Below, piece by piece: positions 47,487 to 57,333 of a DNA stretch of 64,000 bases. The notes beneath the pieces are model-generated. The model searched no databases, had not been told where the DNA came from, and saw only the letters and a list, made by a program, of their open reading frames with translations. The stretch's first letter is position 1, and the number at the start of each line of letters is the position of its first letter. This stretch comes from Natroniella sulfidigena (GTDB taxonomy: Bacteria > Bacillota > Halanaerobiia > Halobacteroidales > Halobacteroidaceae): assembly GCF_023223645.1 (NCBI RefSeq), contig NZ_JALKBY010000002.1:186001-250000 (forward strand), in the 5' to 3' direction. The position numbers and the translations under genes are program-made.

Positions 47487-48308
47487 CTAATTATCTGGAT
47501 TATGCTTAATAATTTGCTCTAGTGCTAAATAAATATCTGAAGAAATAAGTTCTTCTCTTATTATTTGATTTCTTTCTTTAACAATTCTTTTAGTAACAAC
47601 TCTATACCCTTCTCTTCCCTCTTGAACTATCTTCTTTTCATCAGATTCCAAACTTTCATCTGATTTTTTGATTAGTTTTGGTTCTAAAGTTTCAAGTTCG
47701 ACAGTCTCTAATTTAATTGACTTACCATGGTCACGCCCTAATAAACTTACAGTTAACTGATCTGCAAAGACTCTAGCAACTATCATCATTGGATAATCAC
47801 TACTATTTTTAAATTTTAAATCAATTTGATTGTAATAGATAGTAGCACTTCTTCCTAAAGGTAAGTAGCTAACTGGACGAGAATGGCTAGTTCTGTCTAC
47901 CATCTCTAGACCTGCTAATAAAACTGCATTATATAAGGTAGAAGATACTTGAGAAATTCCCCCGCCTACTCCATCTACAAACTCCCCTTCAATAATCTCA
48001 GGCGCTTTTTTATATCCTCTCTCTTTTGTTCTAGGGCCAACAACCTGATTAAAAGAGAAGATTTCACCTGGTTTGATTACAGTTCCATCTATCTTTTCGG
48101 CAGCTAACTTTATATTAGTAGTACGATTGCTATTTTCTTGGTCAAAATAAGTAGTCTTAGTAGAGACTACATCAGTTGCATCATATTCTGCTAACTTTCT
48201 CAACCCAGTTGCAAAGCTAGCATCACTTAAGGCTGGATTAGCTACAATAAACAGAAAAAGCATACTAAAAATCATTATTTTATAATTAAACCTCTTTAAA
48301 TGCAACAT
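47487..48308 (-). CDS. Secreted VanW-family protein with C-terminal G5-like domain
   Basis: 273 residues. A signal peptide is likely (residues 1-31, basic start, then IMIFSMLFLFIVA, ending near NPALSDA). The VanW core includes IKPGEIFSFNQVVGPRT, GGGISQVSSTLYNAVLLAGLE and HSRPVSYLPLGRSATI. The last 70 residues resemble a G5 domain (EGREGYRVVTKRIVKERN). The role of VanW proteins is unclear; a cell-wall-associated function is inferred from the G5 domain and export. One base separates it from the upstream rlmB stop. Confidence 0.85.
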   Translation of the reverse strand: MLHLKRFNYKIMIFSMLFLFIVANPALSDASFATGLRKLAEYDATDVVSTKTTYFDQENSNRTTNIKLAAEKIDGTVIKPGEIFSFNQVVGPRTKERGYKKAPEIIEGEFVDGVGGGISQVSSTLYNAVLLAGLEMVDRTSHSRPVSYLPLGRSATIYYNQIDLKFKNSSDYPMMIVARVFADQLTVSLLGRDHGKSIKLETVELETLEPKLIKKSDESLESDEKKIVQEGREGYRVVTKRIVKERNQIIREELISSDIYLALEQIIKHNPDN

Positions 48309-48309
48309 T

Positions 48310-49047
48310 TTAGTTACCTACTTTTTGTTGACGCTGGGCTTCATAGAGCAAAATTCCTGCAGCGACTGAAGCATTTAAGGAATCTACCTGCCCTTCCATC
48401 GGCAACCTGACTAAAAAATCGCACTTCTCTTTAACTAATCTCCTTAAACCACTACCTTCACTACCTATTACTAATCCTAATGAACCAGTTAAATCAGCTT
48501 GATAATGAAACTGCTCCCCTGCTATATCTGCACCAGCAATCCAAAAACCCTCTTCTTTCAATCGTTCTATAGTTCTAGATAAATTTGTTACTTGAGCTAC
48601 AGGTAGATACTCTACTGCTCCTGCAGAAGCCTTAGCTACCACTGGTGAAAAACCAACCGATCTTCTGCTAGGGATAATTACCCCTTGAGCTCCTGCAGCA
48701 TTAGCGGATCGTAGGATTGCTCCAAAATTATGAGGATCCTTCAATTCATCTAATAAAACCAACAAAGGGTTATCACTCTCTTCCTTAGCGTGGCTGATTA
48801 GTTGCTCTAACTTCCAATAACTTAACGCTTCAGCAAAAGCAATTACACCTTGATGAGCATGAGAATCAGCCAAATTGGTTAGATCATGTTTACTAACTTG
48901 CTCTATATGAACACCTGCCTGTCTAGCTAATTGTTCGATTTGCTCAATTGATCTTCCTTGAGCAGTCTTTAAAATCATAATCTTTTCTATTCTTCTTCCC
49001 GCTTTCAATGCTTCAATTACTGGATTTCTACCTTCAATTTTTGCCAT
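48310..49047 (-). CDS. rlmB: 23S rRNA (guanosine-2'-O-)-methyltransferase RlmB
   Basis: 245 residues from the ATG at 49047, seven bases after GAGGGTG. N-terminal substrate-binding domain (IEGRNPVIEALKAGRRIEKI) and a SpoU-type knotted MTase domain (LDELKDPHNFGAILRSANAAGAQGVI, IGSEGSGLRRLVKEKCD, LNASVAAGILLYE). The start overlaps the thyX end by 14 bases. Order cysS-mrnC-thyX-rlmB is typical of Firmicutes. Confidence 0.94.
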   Translation of the reverse strand: MAKIEGRNPVIEALKAGRRIEKIMILKTAQGRSIEQIEQLARQAGVHIEQVSKHDLTNLADSHAHQGVIAFAEALSYWKLEQLISHAKEESDNPLLVLLDELKDPHNFGAILRSANAAGAQGVIIPSRRSVGFSPVVAKASAGAVEYLPVAQVTNLSRTIERLKEEGFWIAGADIAGEQFHYQADLTGSLGLVIGSEGSGLRRLVKEKCDFLVRLPMEGQVDSLNASVAAGILLYEAQRQQKVGN

Positions 49048-49762
49048 TAATATCACCCTCTTTTATTTTAGCTAATCGTCCACAACTCATCTGAGCTTCC
49101 TTACACCTTCTTTCAGTCTCACACAACGGGCCAGCCTTAGCAAAGATAAGAGGTGCTACCTCTCGTACCTGCTTGAGCATCAGCCTAGCTAAATCTCTAA
49201 TCTCCCTTTGAGCCCGCTCACAACATCTTAATTCAAAAAAGTGCAATAAACTTCTAGCATTCATGGTAACTACTACCTTTGTTTCCGCTGCATTAGGTAA
49301 TACATATCTTGCTGCTTCTATAGCCTCTTTTTCAGCATACCCTTCTTCTACCAATTTATTCGTTAATTGGTCATATAGCTGATGTTGCTGCTTCATATTT
49401 TCCTTAAATAATTGAGTTGCCTCTTCATTTTCTAAGATCTTAGCCGGAATAATATAATTAAACTGCTCCTTTTCTCTTACGTAACGCTGGGATTGCTGAG
49501 AGTAACTGGCAATTCTATGCCTAACCAACTGATGGCTCGTGACCCTAGAGATTCCTTCAATAGCAAAAGTAAACTTGATATGTTCAAGCGTAGATAAATG
49601 CCCATTATCTAAAATAATCTGCAACAAATCTTCAGCCTCTTGTTCAGTCATCTCTTCTACTAATTTATCAGCTCCAACTGGCGAATAACATAACCTTGCT
49701 GCTGCAGCAGCTGTCCTTTCGGGGTTAGTAGTATGATTGATTAATTTCACATTTGCTTCCAT
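49034..49762 (-). CDS. thyX: Flavin-dependent thymidylate synthase
   Basis: 242 residues from the ATG at 49762, six bases after GAGGAGG. The ThyX motif RHRIASYSQQSQRY (81-94) is intact and matches RHRxxSxxxxSxRY. It makes dTMP from dUMP using FAD and methylene-folate. It is inserted in the mrnC-rlmB interval, where it is found in many clostridia. Confidence 0.95.
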   Translation of the reverse strand: MEANVKLINHTTNPERTAAAAARLCYSPVGADKLVEEMTEQEAEDLLQIILDNGHLSTLEHIKFTFAIEGISRVTSHQLVRHRIASYSQQSQRYVREKEQFNYIIPAKILENEEATQLFKENMKQQHQLYDQLTNKLVEEGYAEKEAIEAARYVLPNAAETKVVVTMNARSLLHFFELRCCERAQREIRDLARLMLKQVREVAPLIFAKAGPLCETERRCKEAQMSCGRLAKIKEGDINGKN

Positions 49763-49774
49763 CAAAATCCTCCT

Positions 49775-50170
49775 CTATAAGATCTCCTTAATTAGTTTAA
49801 ATAGTTCTAGTAATCTATCTTCTTCTCCTTTTAAGTATAAATACCCAAGCAAAGCTTCAAATGCAGTACTATATTGATAATCAGCCGGATCAGCACTACT
49901 CGGTACATTGGTCTTAGCATTTCTTCCACGACGAACAATAACTAACTCCTCTTCAGTTAAATATTCTCTCAACTGCTCAAGTAGCTCAGCTTGAGCAGTT
50001 GCATTTACATATTCAATAGCCTGTCGATGTAACTTCTTCGGCTTAGCTGCATTTCGCTCTAATAATAGATTTCTAATAAACAATTCAAAGAGACTATCAC
50101 CTATATAAGCCATAGTCGCCGGTGGTAATAAATTAGGTCGTGCTGGAAAATCAATCATCTCTTTTAACAA
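49775..50170 (-). CDS. mrnC: Mini-ribonuclease III
   Basis: 131 residues with the RNase III-like catalytic part (PATMAYIGDSLFELFIRNLL, and the second acidic signature ALLGYLYLKGEEDRLLEL) and no double-stranded-RNA-binding domain. It matures 23S rRNA ends. The start is TTG at 50170, seven bases after GGAGGT. Position directly behind cysS is conserved. Confidence 0.93.
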   Translation of the reverse strand: MLKEMIDFPARPNLLPPATMAYIGDSLFELFIRNLLLERNAAKPKKLHRQAIEYVNATAQAELLEQLREYLTEEELVIVRRGRNAKTNVPSSADPADYQYSTAFEALLGYLYLKGEEDRLLELFKLIKEIL

Positions 50171-50182
50171 CGCTCTTACCTC

Positions 50183-51613
50183 CTAACTCAATTTCCACTG
50201 TGAACCTTGAGGCGTATCCTTAACTTCTACTCCTAACTCACTGAGTCGATCTCGAATTTGATCTGCTAGTTGATATTCTTGCTTCTCTCTAGCTTCTTCT
50301 CTGACATCCAATAATAACTCAACTAATGAATCTACTAACTGTTCATCCTTACCTGCTTCTGCAGTTAATTCAATCCCTAAAACATCTTCTCCTAATTCTT
50401 TAAATAATTGCTCAATCTCAACTAATACTTCCTTAACTGACTGAGTTAATTCAAAATCTTCACTATTAACAAACCGATTGACCTCTTTAGCCAGCTCATA
50501 TAATGCACCAATTGCTAAAGCAGTATTAAAGTCATCATCCATCGCTGCCATAAACTTCTCTTTCTTCTCCGTGGCTAACTCTTTTAATTCAGTTCCATCT
50601 AATTGACCAGCTACTGCTTCTTGCTCTACTAGATAATTGATCTTCTCTATAGCATTTTCTAATCTAGCTAACCCAGTAGCTGTATTCTCTAGTTCCTGAT
50701 CACTAAAATTAATTGGACTACGATAATGCTTAGCAATCAAAAATAATCTTACTACTTTAGCTGGATATTTACTCAATATTTCTCGTGTTGTAAAGAAATT
50801 ACCTAGTGACTTAGACATCTTCTCTCCATCGATATTAATATAACCATTATGGAGCCAATAATTAACTACTTGCTGACCACAACAAGCTTCGCTTTGAGCA
50901 ATTTCATTTTCATGATGAGGAAATACCAAATCAACCCCACCAGTATGAATATCAAATCGATCACCAAGATACTTCCTTGACATTACTGAACACTCAAGAT
51001 GCCAGCCTGGTCTACCTGCTCCCCACGGACTATCCCACCTAGGCTCTTCTGATGCTCTTTTCCATAAGGTAAAGTCTAATGGATTTTCTTTTTTATTGCT
51101 AACATCTACCCTTGCTCCTGCTTCTAAGTCTTCTACTTTCTGTTTCGATAGTTTACCATAATCATCAAACTTCTCAATTCTAAAGTAGACATCTCCTTCA
51201 CTTTGATACGCATAGTCTTTTGTAAGCAGATCTTTAATCAACTCTATCATTTCTGAAATATGCTCTGTAGCTTGAGGATAAAAATCAGCTTTCTTAAGAT
51301 TTAATGCTTGAGCATCCTCAAAAAAAGCAGTAATAAATCTATCAGCTAACTGCTGAATATTAATACCTTCTTCATCAGCACGCTTGATCATCTTATCATC
51401 AACATCAGTAAAATTGAGTACATGTGTCACCTGATAACCCTTATATTCTAAATAACGCTTAATAATATCTGGCACAACAAAAGCTCGAGCATTACCAATA
51501 TGAAAATAATCATAGACTGTTGGCCCGCAAGAATAAATCTTAACCTTTCCTTCTTCTATAGTTTCAAACTCTTCCTTACTTCCTGTTAAAGTATTATAAA
51601 CTCTTAACGTCAC
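50183..51613 (-). CDS. cysS: Cysteinyl-tRNA synthetase
   Basis: 476 residues from the GTG at 51613 after AAGGAG; a GTG three codons upstream is the alternative. HIGN (class I HIGH), zinc ligand cysteine in [21 protein letters not shown] and KMSKSLGN are all visible. It charges tRNA-Cys. It overlaps cysE, and both are downstream of a cysteine T-box, so synthesis of the synthetase and serine acetyltransferase responds to cysteine supply. Confidence 0.97.
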   Translation of the reverse strand: MTLRVYNTLTGSKEEFETIEEGKVKIYSCGPTVYDYFHIGNARAFVVPDIIKRYLEYKGYQVTHVLNFTDVDDKMIKRADEEGINIQQLADRFITAFFEDAQALNLKKADFYPQATEHISEMIELIKDLLTKDYAYQSEGDVYFRIEKFDDYGKLSKQKVEDLEAGARVDVSNKKENPLDFTLWKRASEEPRWDSPWGAGRPGWHLECSVMSRKYLGDRFDIHTGGVDLVFPHHENEIAQSEACCGQQVVNYWLHNGYINIDGEKMSKSLGNFFTTREILSKYPAKVVRLFLIAKHYRSPINFSDQELENTATGLARLENAIEKINYLVEQEAVAGQLDGTELKELATEKKEKFMAAMDDDFNTALAIGALYELAKEVNRFVNSEDFELTQSVKEVLVEIEQLFKELGEDVLGIELTAEAGKDEQLVDSLVELLLDVREEAREKQEYQLADQIRDRLSELGVEVKDTPQGSQWKLS

Positions 51614-52277
51614 CTCTTCCACTCCTTCCTTTATTATTATTCTGCTCTTCTAATCTCTTTATTCTCCTACTTATACATTCTAACATCTCTTGCACTGGAT
51701 CAGGTAAATCAGCATGGTCTAGATCAATACAATCTTCTCCTTGTTGAATCTTCTCACCATTTCTAACTACAACCTTGCCCGGAATTCCAACCACCGTACA
51801 ATTATCAGGTACTGGTTTTAATACAACTGCTCCTGCTCCTACTTTTACATTATTACCAATCTCAATCGATCCTAAGATCTTAGCTCCTGCACTGACCATC
51901 ACATTATCCCCTAAGGTGGGGTGTCTTTTTCCAGTCTCTTTTCCCGTTCCCCCTAAGGTAACCCCTTGATAAATAGTAACATTATCACCAATTTCTGTAG
52001 TCTCTCCAATTACAACCCCCATCCCATGATCAATAAATAAACCTGATCCTATCTGGGCTCCGGGATGAATTTCAACCCCAGTTAAGAAACGACCAAATTG
52101 AGATATTAACCTAGGAATTGTTCTTAAACCTAAATTATACAATGGATGAGCAATTCTATGAAATATAATTGCATGTAAGCCAGAATAGGTTAATAAAACT
52201 TCAAGTAAATTACTAGCTGCTGGATCACGTTCAAATATAACTTTGATATCATTTTTAATCTCCTCAAACACCTTCAC
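51594..52277 (-). CDS. cysE: Serine O-acetyltransferase
   Basis: 227 residues. A left-handed beta-helix repeat region ([66 protein letters not shown]) follows an N-terminal helical part. It makes O-acetylserine, the first step of cysteine synthesis. The gene lies behind the T-box at 52405-52645. Confidence 0.95.
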   Translation of the reverse strand: MKVFEEIKNDIKVIFERDPAASNLLEVLLTYSGLHAIIFHRIAHPLYNLGLRTIPRLISQFGRFLTGVEIHPGAQIGSGLFIDHGMGVVIGETTEIGDNVTIYQGVTLGGTGKETGKRHPTLGDNVMVSAGAKILGSIEIGNNVKVGAGAVVLKPVPDNCTVVGIPGKVVVRNGEKIQQGEDCIDLDHADLPDPVQEMLECISRRIKRLEEQNNNKGRSGRGDVKSL

Positions 52278-52404
52278 ACCTCCCGCTACTTAATCCAAAT
52301 CTCTCCTCCAAAAATATACAATTATAAATCTTTACAAGCAATCAATGAAGTTAATCGTACCCTATCCTATTCATTATAAATTATAAGTTACACTAATATC
52401 AATT

Positions 52405-52645
52405 GAAAAAGCCTTCCATCTCTTGATTCAGAGACGAAAGGCCGCGGTTCCACTCTGTTTAGCTACTTAAACTCCCTTTACAATCAATTAACGCTGATTA
52501 GACGAAATAACCTACTTATTATCCTTCAGTTATTTAGCTTAAGGGGGCATTCAACTAATCTTTTTAAAGATATTTTCAGCCTCTGATATCTTCTCTCTAT
52601 CAAAAAAGAATCTTAGTTTACTAATCCCTATCATTGCTGTTAATC
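52405..52645 (-). promoter_or_regulatory. Cysteine T-box leader of cysE-cysS
   Basis: The minus strand has AACAGAGTGGAACCGCGG (52441-52459), the T-box core, then a terminator GCCTTTCGTCTCT...AGAGATGGAAGGC with TTTTTC (52406-52443). Upstream is the Stem I distal loop AGAGGCTGAAA between AAGATAT and ATATCTT, and the specifier TGC (52547-52549) in GAATGCC. TGC is a Cys codon. The UGGA bulge calls for a tRNA with discriminator U, as tRNA-Cys has. No promoter lies in the few bases after gltX, so the leader is read from gltX, as in B. subtilis. Confidence 0.93.
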
Positions 52646-52653
52646 TCTATTCT

Positions 52654-54111
52654 TTAAATCAATCCTAAAGCTTTATCTAAACGATTAATTACTTCTTCTT
52701 CACCTAAAATTGCAATAATATTATAAAGTTCAGGGCCTGAACCTTGACCAGTTAAAGCAAACCTTAACGGATGATAAAATAATCTTCCTCCTACAGGTAA
52801 CTCATTCATTGCTTCTTTTAGCATCCCTTTTACTGCCTGAGGAGTTAATGATTCTAAAGCAGTCACTTTCTCTTTCAATGTTTCTAATACTAAATCTACC
52901 TGGTCTTCTCTAAAAGTTTCAACCACTTGATCATAATCCTCATACTCAACCTCACCAAAGAATAGGTCAACATGTTCAGTAATTTCTGCTATATAATCTA
53001 TAGAACCCCGTACAGTATCAATCACCAATTCAATCCACTCACTAGATTTATCTTCTAGGTCATATCCAGCTTCTTCTAAATAAGGAATCGCTAGCTCAAC
53101 TATTCGCTTCAAATCAGCATTTCTAATATACATTCCATTCATCCAATTTAATTTTTCCACATCAAAGACAGCTGGACTCTTAGTTACCCCCGCTAGAGAA
53201 AACTGCTCAATAATTTCTTCTTCAGTAAATAATTCTTCTTCACCATCAGGAGACCAACCTAATAAAGCTAAAAAGTTAATCAATGCCTCTGGTAAATAAC
53301 CCTTCTCTCGATACTGACTAACATAAACATAAGCTTCTCCACTACGCTTACTTAGCTTTGATTTATCTGATCCTAAGATCATTGATAAATGAGCAAATTG
53401 CGGTGCTTCCCATTCTAACGCATCATATAATAGTTGCTGCTTTGGAGTATTAGATAAGTGATCTTCACCTCTAATTACATGGCTAATTTCCATTAAATGA
53501 TCATCAACCACAACTGCAAAATTATAAGTTGGTATTCCATCAGATTTAACAATTACAAAATCATCAATTACTTCACTACTGAAGGAAACATCCCCTTTTA
53601 CTGCATCATCAATGACAATCTCTTCTTCTTGCTGAGGAACTTTAAATCTAACTACTGATTCTCGACCTTCATCTTCTAGCTCTTCTCTTTCTGCTACAGT
53701 TAAATTTCTACACTTTCCATTATATCTAGGTGCTTCATCATTTTTGCGCTGCTTTTCTCTCATCTCTTCTAATTCTTCCGGTGTACAATAACAACGATAA
53801 GCAAGATCATGCTCTAGTAATTGCTCGATATATTCTTGGTATAAATCTAATCTTTCCATCTGCCGATATGGGCCATAATCTCCTCCAACTTGAACTCCTT
53901 CATCCCAGTTTAGACCTAACCAATTCATCTCTTGTTGAATTACTTCTTCAAATTCACTAGTAGATCGTTCTTGGTCAGTATCTTCAACCCTTAAAATAAA
54001 TGTACCATTATTTTTTTTAGCAAATAAATAATTAAATAAAGCTGTTCTAATATTTCCAATATGTATCTGCCCCGTAGGACTTGGAGCAAACCTTACTCTA
54101 ATATCACTCAT
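52654..54111 (-). CDS. gltX: Glutamyl-tRNA synthetase (probably non-discriminating)
   Basis: 485 residues with the class I motifs PTGQIHIGN (HIGH type) and KLSKRSG (KMSKS type), and cysteines CYCTPEE. Firmicutes usually charge both tRNA-Glu and tRNA-Gln with this enzyme and amidate the latter; the specificity is inferred. It precedes the cysteine T-box and cysE-cysS, the Bacillus arrangement. Confidence 0.96.
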   Translation of the reverse strand: MSDIRVRFAPSPTGQIHIGNIRTALFNYLFAKKNNGTFILRVEDTDQERSTSEFEEVIQQEMNWLGLNWDEGVQVGGDYGPYRQMERLDLYQEYIEQLLEHDLAYRCYCTPEELEEMREKQRKNDEAPRYNGKCRNLTVAEREELEDEGRESVVRFKVPQQEEEIVIDDAVKGDVSFSSEVIDDFVIVKSDGIPTYNFAVVVDDHLMEISHVIRGEDHLSNTPKQQLLYDALEWEAPQFAHLSMILGSDKSKLSKRSGEAYVYVSQYREKGYLPEALINFLALLGWSPDGEEELFTEEEIIEQFSLAGVTKSPAVFDVEKLNWMNGMYIRNADLKRIVELAIPYLEEAGYDLEDKSSEWIELVIDTVRGSIDYIAEITEHVDLFFGEVEYEDYDQVVETFREDQVDLVLETLKEKVTALESLTPQAVKGMLKEAMNELPVGGRLFYHPLRFALTGQGSGPELYNIIAILGEEEVINRLDKALGLI

Positions 54112-54164
54112 TTTCTTCCCCTTCCTCTACAACAATTTTAACCTGAATTTATTTTGAAATTATT

Positions 54165-54938
54165 TTATATTACACTCATCCCGACTGCTAACTGCTCTGG
54201 ACCATCAACTAAAGCATGTCCAAATTTACCAAAAACAGCTACTGCTACTCTTCCTCTACCTCTAACAATAGAGACTTTAAAACCTCCACCCAAACCTGGA
54301 TTAACCAAATTAAGTTGGGTATAAGCATCTTTAACTGCATTAGATACAGCCATCTTTTCTTTGAAATTCTCTTTAATAACTCCACGAGCAATAGCAGCTA
54401 CAGTCATACTCTCTCGTAACTTAATCGGTAAATTTTCAGCGTTGGCCCCTGTTTGAGTAATTGCTACTTTATAATTATATCCCCTAATCTTATCTAACCA
54501 GTAATTTTCATATTCTCTACTCCGGGTCATAGCTAAGTAAATAGCTGAACTCTCCGGTGATAATTTAGCTTTACCCTCTTCTTGTTTCACATAACCAGAC
54601 ACAATATCTTCTGCAGTAACAATTCCTACTAATTGTTCTTCTTTATTTAAGACAGGTACCCCGCCGATACCATTATCAGATAATATCCGTGCTACTTCTT
54701 GCACAGTATCATCTTCAAAGACAGAAATCACTTCATGAGTCATTAATTCTTTAATTGAAATATTTAAATCATTTTGTTGAACTAGATCTCCATCTGTTAT
54801 AATACCAATTACTTTTTCATCCTCAACAACAACTAACCTACCAATACTATTGACATTCATTAATCTTTGAGCTTCTTCCATTGTAATTTCGGGATCAATT
54901 GCAATCACATCTTGACTCATTAATTCTTTAACTAACAT
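54165..54938 (-). CDS. CBS-domain pair fused to a HutP-like RNA-binding domain
   Basis: 257 residues. Two CBS domains (about 1-55 and 62-115, each with VTAEDIV- or IITDGDLV-type ends) precede a domain (about 130-257) resembling HutP: MTRSREYENYWLDKIRGY, then a GLGGGFKVSIVRGRGRVAVAVFGKFGHAL core and a PEQLAVGMSVI end. The HxxxH that binds metal and histidine in Bacillus HutP is replaced here (MTVAAIARGV), so the trigger is unlikely to be histidine. A nucleotide-sensing CBS module controlling an RNA-binding protein is inferred. It sits between ispF and gltX with no hut genes nearby. Family call by eye only. Confidence 0.55.
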   Translation of the reverse strand: MLVKELMSQDVIAIDPEITMEEAQRLMNVNSIGRLVVVEDEKVIGIITDGDLVQQNDLNISIKELMTHEVISVFEDDTVQEVARILSDNGIGGVPVLNKEEQLVGIVTAEDIVSGYVKQEEGKAKLSPESSAIYLAMTRSREYENYWLDKIRGYNYKVAITQTGANAENLPIKLRESMTVAAIARGVIKENFKEKMAVSNAVKDAYTQLNLVNPGLGGGFKVSIVRGRGRVAVAVFGKFGHALVDGPEQLAVGMSVI

Positions 54939-54947
54939 GAATACAAC

Positions 54948-55421
54948 CTACCTTTCATTTATACTCACTATTGCTTGAGCAGCAATTCCCTCTCCTTGGC
55001 CTATAAACCCTAATCTTTCAGTTGTTGTCGCCTTAAGATTAACCTGTTCAACTTCTACTTGTAACCTTTGAGCTATCTTGTTCTTCATCTCTGGAAGATA
55101 AGGTGCCAACTTAGGCTGCTGAGCAATAATGACAGTATCTAAATTATTGACTTCAAATCCTGCTTCTAAAACTGAATCCATTACTTGATCTAATAATAAC
55201 AGACTAGAAATACCACGGTATTGGGGGTCATCATCAGGAAAGTGAGAACCAATATCTCCTGCTCCAATCGCTCCTAATAATGCATCTTTAATCGCATGCA
55301 ATAATACATCTGCATCAGAGTGACCAACTAAACCTAAAGAATGATCGATTTCAACTCCACCTAAGATCAACTCTTCTCCCTCTGCTAACCGATGAACATC
55401 ATAACCTAATCCTACCTTCAT
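54948..55421 (-). CDS. ispF: 2-C-methyl-D-erythritol 2,4-cyclodiphosphate synthase
   Basis: 157 residues: GLGYDVHRLAEGEELILGGV contains the zinc ligands Asp and His; GHSDADVLLHAIKDALLGA supplies the third histidine. Fifth enzyme of the MEP isoprenoid pathway. It overlaps ispD by four bases (ATGA). Confidence 0.96.
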   Translation of the reverse strand: MKVGLGYDVHRLAEGEELILGGVEIDHSLGLVGHSDADVLLHAIKDALLGAIGAGDIGSHFPDDDPQYRGISSLLLLDQVMDSVLEAGFEVNNLDTVIIAQQPKLAPYLPEMKNKIAQRLQVEVEQVNLKATTTERLGFIGQGEGIAAQAIVSINER

Positions 55422-56104
55422 CTTTGTCTCCTAGCTAAGATCTTTTCAGCAAATTCTAAATCTTCAGGAGTAGTGACCTTTAAATTTTGATAAGACCCTT
55501 CAATTACTTTGACAGGTCTATTTAAACGCTCTACTAAACTAGCACTATCAGTACCGAAATAACCTTCTTCACTTGCTTTAGTATAAGCTTTTAAAATCAA
55601 ATCTTTTTTAAAAGCTTGTGGAGTTTGAATAGCAACCAATCTAGATCGATCTGGAGTATTAATTACCAGTTGTTCATGATTAATCACTTTGATTGTGTCT
55701 TTAACTGCTACTCCTGTTATTACTGCCTGATGACTTTTAGCTTCTTTAATTATATTGCGAATCATTCTTTTTGTCAATAATGGTCTGGCTCCATCATGAA
55801 TCAATACTAACTCACTTTTTGCAGTAACTTTTTGTAATCCGTTATAAACAGATTCTTGGCGTGTTTTACCCCCATATACTAATTGATCTACTTTCAATTG
55901 ATAATCTTCTATTATTTCGTGGCAGTAATCCTGCTCTTCTTCTTTAACCACCAAAATAATCTCATCAACCTCTTCAATATTAAATTTATCGACCGTATGA
56001 GCAATGATTGGTCGATCATCTAATAATAAAAATTGTTTGTTTTTAGCTGTTCTCATCCGTTTTCCTTGGCCCGCTGCAGGAATTATTACACTTACTTTCA
56101 TCAT
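55418..56104 (-). CDS. ispD: 2-C-methyl-D-erythritol 4-phosphate cytidylyltransferase
   Basis: 228 residues: VIIPAAGQGKRM nucleotide-binding loop, VLIHDGARPL, and ATQTPQAF-type VAIQTPQAFKKD. Third step of the MEP pathway. Coupled to ispF, and follows the PIN-TRAM gene as in other Firmicutes. Confidence 0.96.
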   Translation of the reverse strand: MMKVSVIIPAAGQGKRMRTAKNKQFLLLDDRPIIAHTVDKFNIEEVDEIILVVKEEEQDYCHEIIEDYQLKVDQLVYGGKTRQESVYNGLQKVTAKSELVLIHDGARPLLTKRMIRNIIKEAKSHQAVITGVAVKDTIKVINHEQLVINTPDRSRLVAIQTPQAFKKDLILKAYTKASEEGYFGTDSASLVERLNRPVKVIEGSYQNLKVTTPEDLEFAEKILARRQR

Positions 56105-56115
56105 TTCTCCCCCAT

Positions 56116-57255
56116 TTACAATACTTGTTCTTCAGCCAGCTTAGGTTTAGCAAAGATCATTCTTCCCGCTGCAGTCTGTAATACACTAGTCACTAATATA
56201 TCTATCTTTTCTCCAATGTGTTCCTTAGCATCATCGACTACAATCATTGTACCATCATCTAAATAACCTACACCTTGCCCTGGCTCTTTTCCATCTTTAA
56301 TAATCTTGACTTCCATCTCTTCACCAGGTAATACTACAGGCTTAACAGCATTAGCTAATTCATTTATATTCAGAACTGATACACCTTGTACCTCAGCTAC
56401 CTTATTTAAATTATAGTCATTAGTAATAATCTTGCCTTCTAATAACTTAGCTAACTTAACTAACTTACTATCCACCTCATCAATTTCATTAAAGTCATGA
56501 TCATAAATTTCAACAGGAATCTCTAATTCTTTCTGAATCATCTTTAAGATATCTAATCCCCTTCTACCTCGATTCCTTTTCAATAAATCAGACGAATCAG
56601 CAATATGTTGAAGTTCCTCTAGAACAAATTCTGGAATTATTAGTACTCCTTCTAAAAATGAAGTCTGGCATAAATCAGCTATTCTACCATCAATAATTGC
56701 ACTAGTATCTAAAATTTTATAAGTAGCTTGTAATTTATTATCTTCCTGCCCATGATCTTGCTCAATATCTTTTTTATCATCACTTTCATCACTGTTACCT
56801 CTAAATTTAAAGTTTGATTTAGCTATAATACCAAATAATTCATCCCTCTTCTTAATTGCTAGATTCCATCCTAAATAAGCAAGACTTAAATTAATAGCAA
56901 GTTGTAATACAAATCCAAAACTAGGTATAGCAGAAATAGAAAAAGCTCTAATTATTAATATTCCTAATAATAACCCAAGAATTAAACCTATTATGCCAGA
57001 TACTATATCCTTGATCGGAATTGTCTCTAGCCTACTTTCAAAGCTCAAGACACCCTGTACAAACTTATTAATTATTATAGGTAATAATATAAATCCTATT
57101 AGTCCACCAATTATTAATCCATAAAATCCATTATTAGTAATAATACTTTGTAAATCAAAACTAAATTCTTCTGCTAAACCTAAAAAAAGAATAGCTTGAT
57201 ATCCTAAAGCTGCCCCTACTACAACCAAAAACCCTCTCCATAACTTATTTAACAT
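56116..57255 (-). CDS. PIN-TRAM membrane protein (YacL type)
   Basis: 379 residues. Four hydrophobic segments fill residues 1-145. A PIN nuclease domain (about 175-295) has ILDTSAIIDGRI, EFVLEELQHIAD and acidic residues at DYNLNKVAE. A C-terminal TRAM domain (GQGVGYLDDGTMIVVDDA) follows. A membrane-anchored putative ribonuclease; substrate unknown. Between carD and ispD as in Bacillus. Confidence 0.88.
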   Translation of the reverse strand: MLNKLWRGFLVVVGAALGYQAILFLGLAEEFSFDLQSIITNNGFYGLIIGGLIGFILLPIIINKFVQGVLSFESRLETIPIKDIVSGIIGLILGLLLGILIIRAFSISAIPSFGFVLQLAINLSLAYLGWNLAIKKRDELFGIIAKSNFKFRGNSDESDDKKDIEQDHGQEDNKLQATYKILDTSAIIDGRIADLCQTSFLEGVLIIPEFVLEELQHIADSSDLLKRNRGRRGLDILKMIQKELEIPVEIYDHDFNEIDEVDSKLVKLAKLLEGKIITNDYNLNKVAEVQGVSVLNINELANAVKPVVLPGEEMEVKIIKDGKEPGQGVGYLDDGTMIVVDDAKEHIGEKIDILVTSVLQTAAGRMIFAKPKLAEEQVL

Positions 57256-57309
57256 CTATTCACCTCCTTACTAAAAAACCAACATTTCAACTGAAAACAA
57301 TCGAAAAAT

Positions 57310-57332
57310 AAACGTCAGGCTATCCTGACGTT
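57310..57332 (-). terminator. Terminator after carD
   Basis: AACGTCAGG/CCTGACGTT stem with loop ATAG, followed on the minus strand by TTTATTTTTC. The next gene (PIN-TRAM) starts within 60 bases without a visible promoter, so partial readthrough is likely. Confidence 0.75.
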
Positions 57333-57333
57333 A

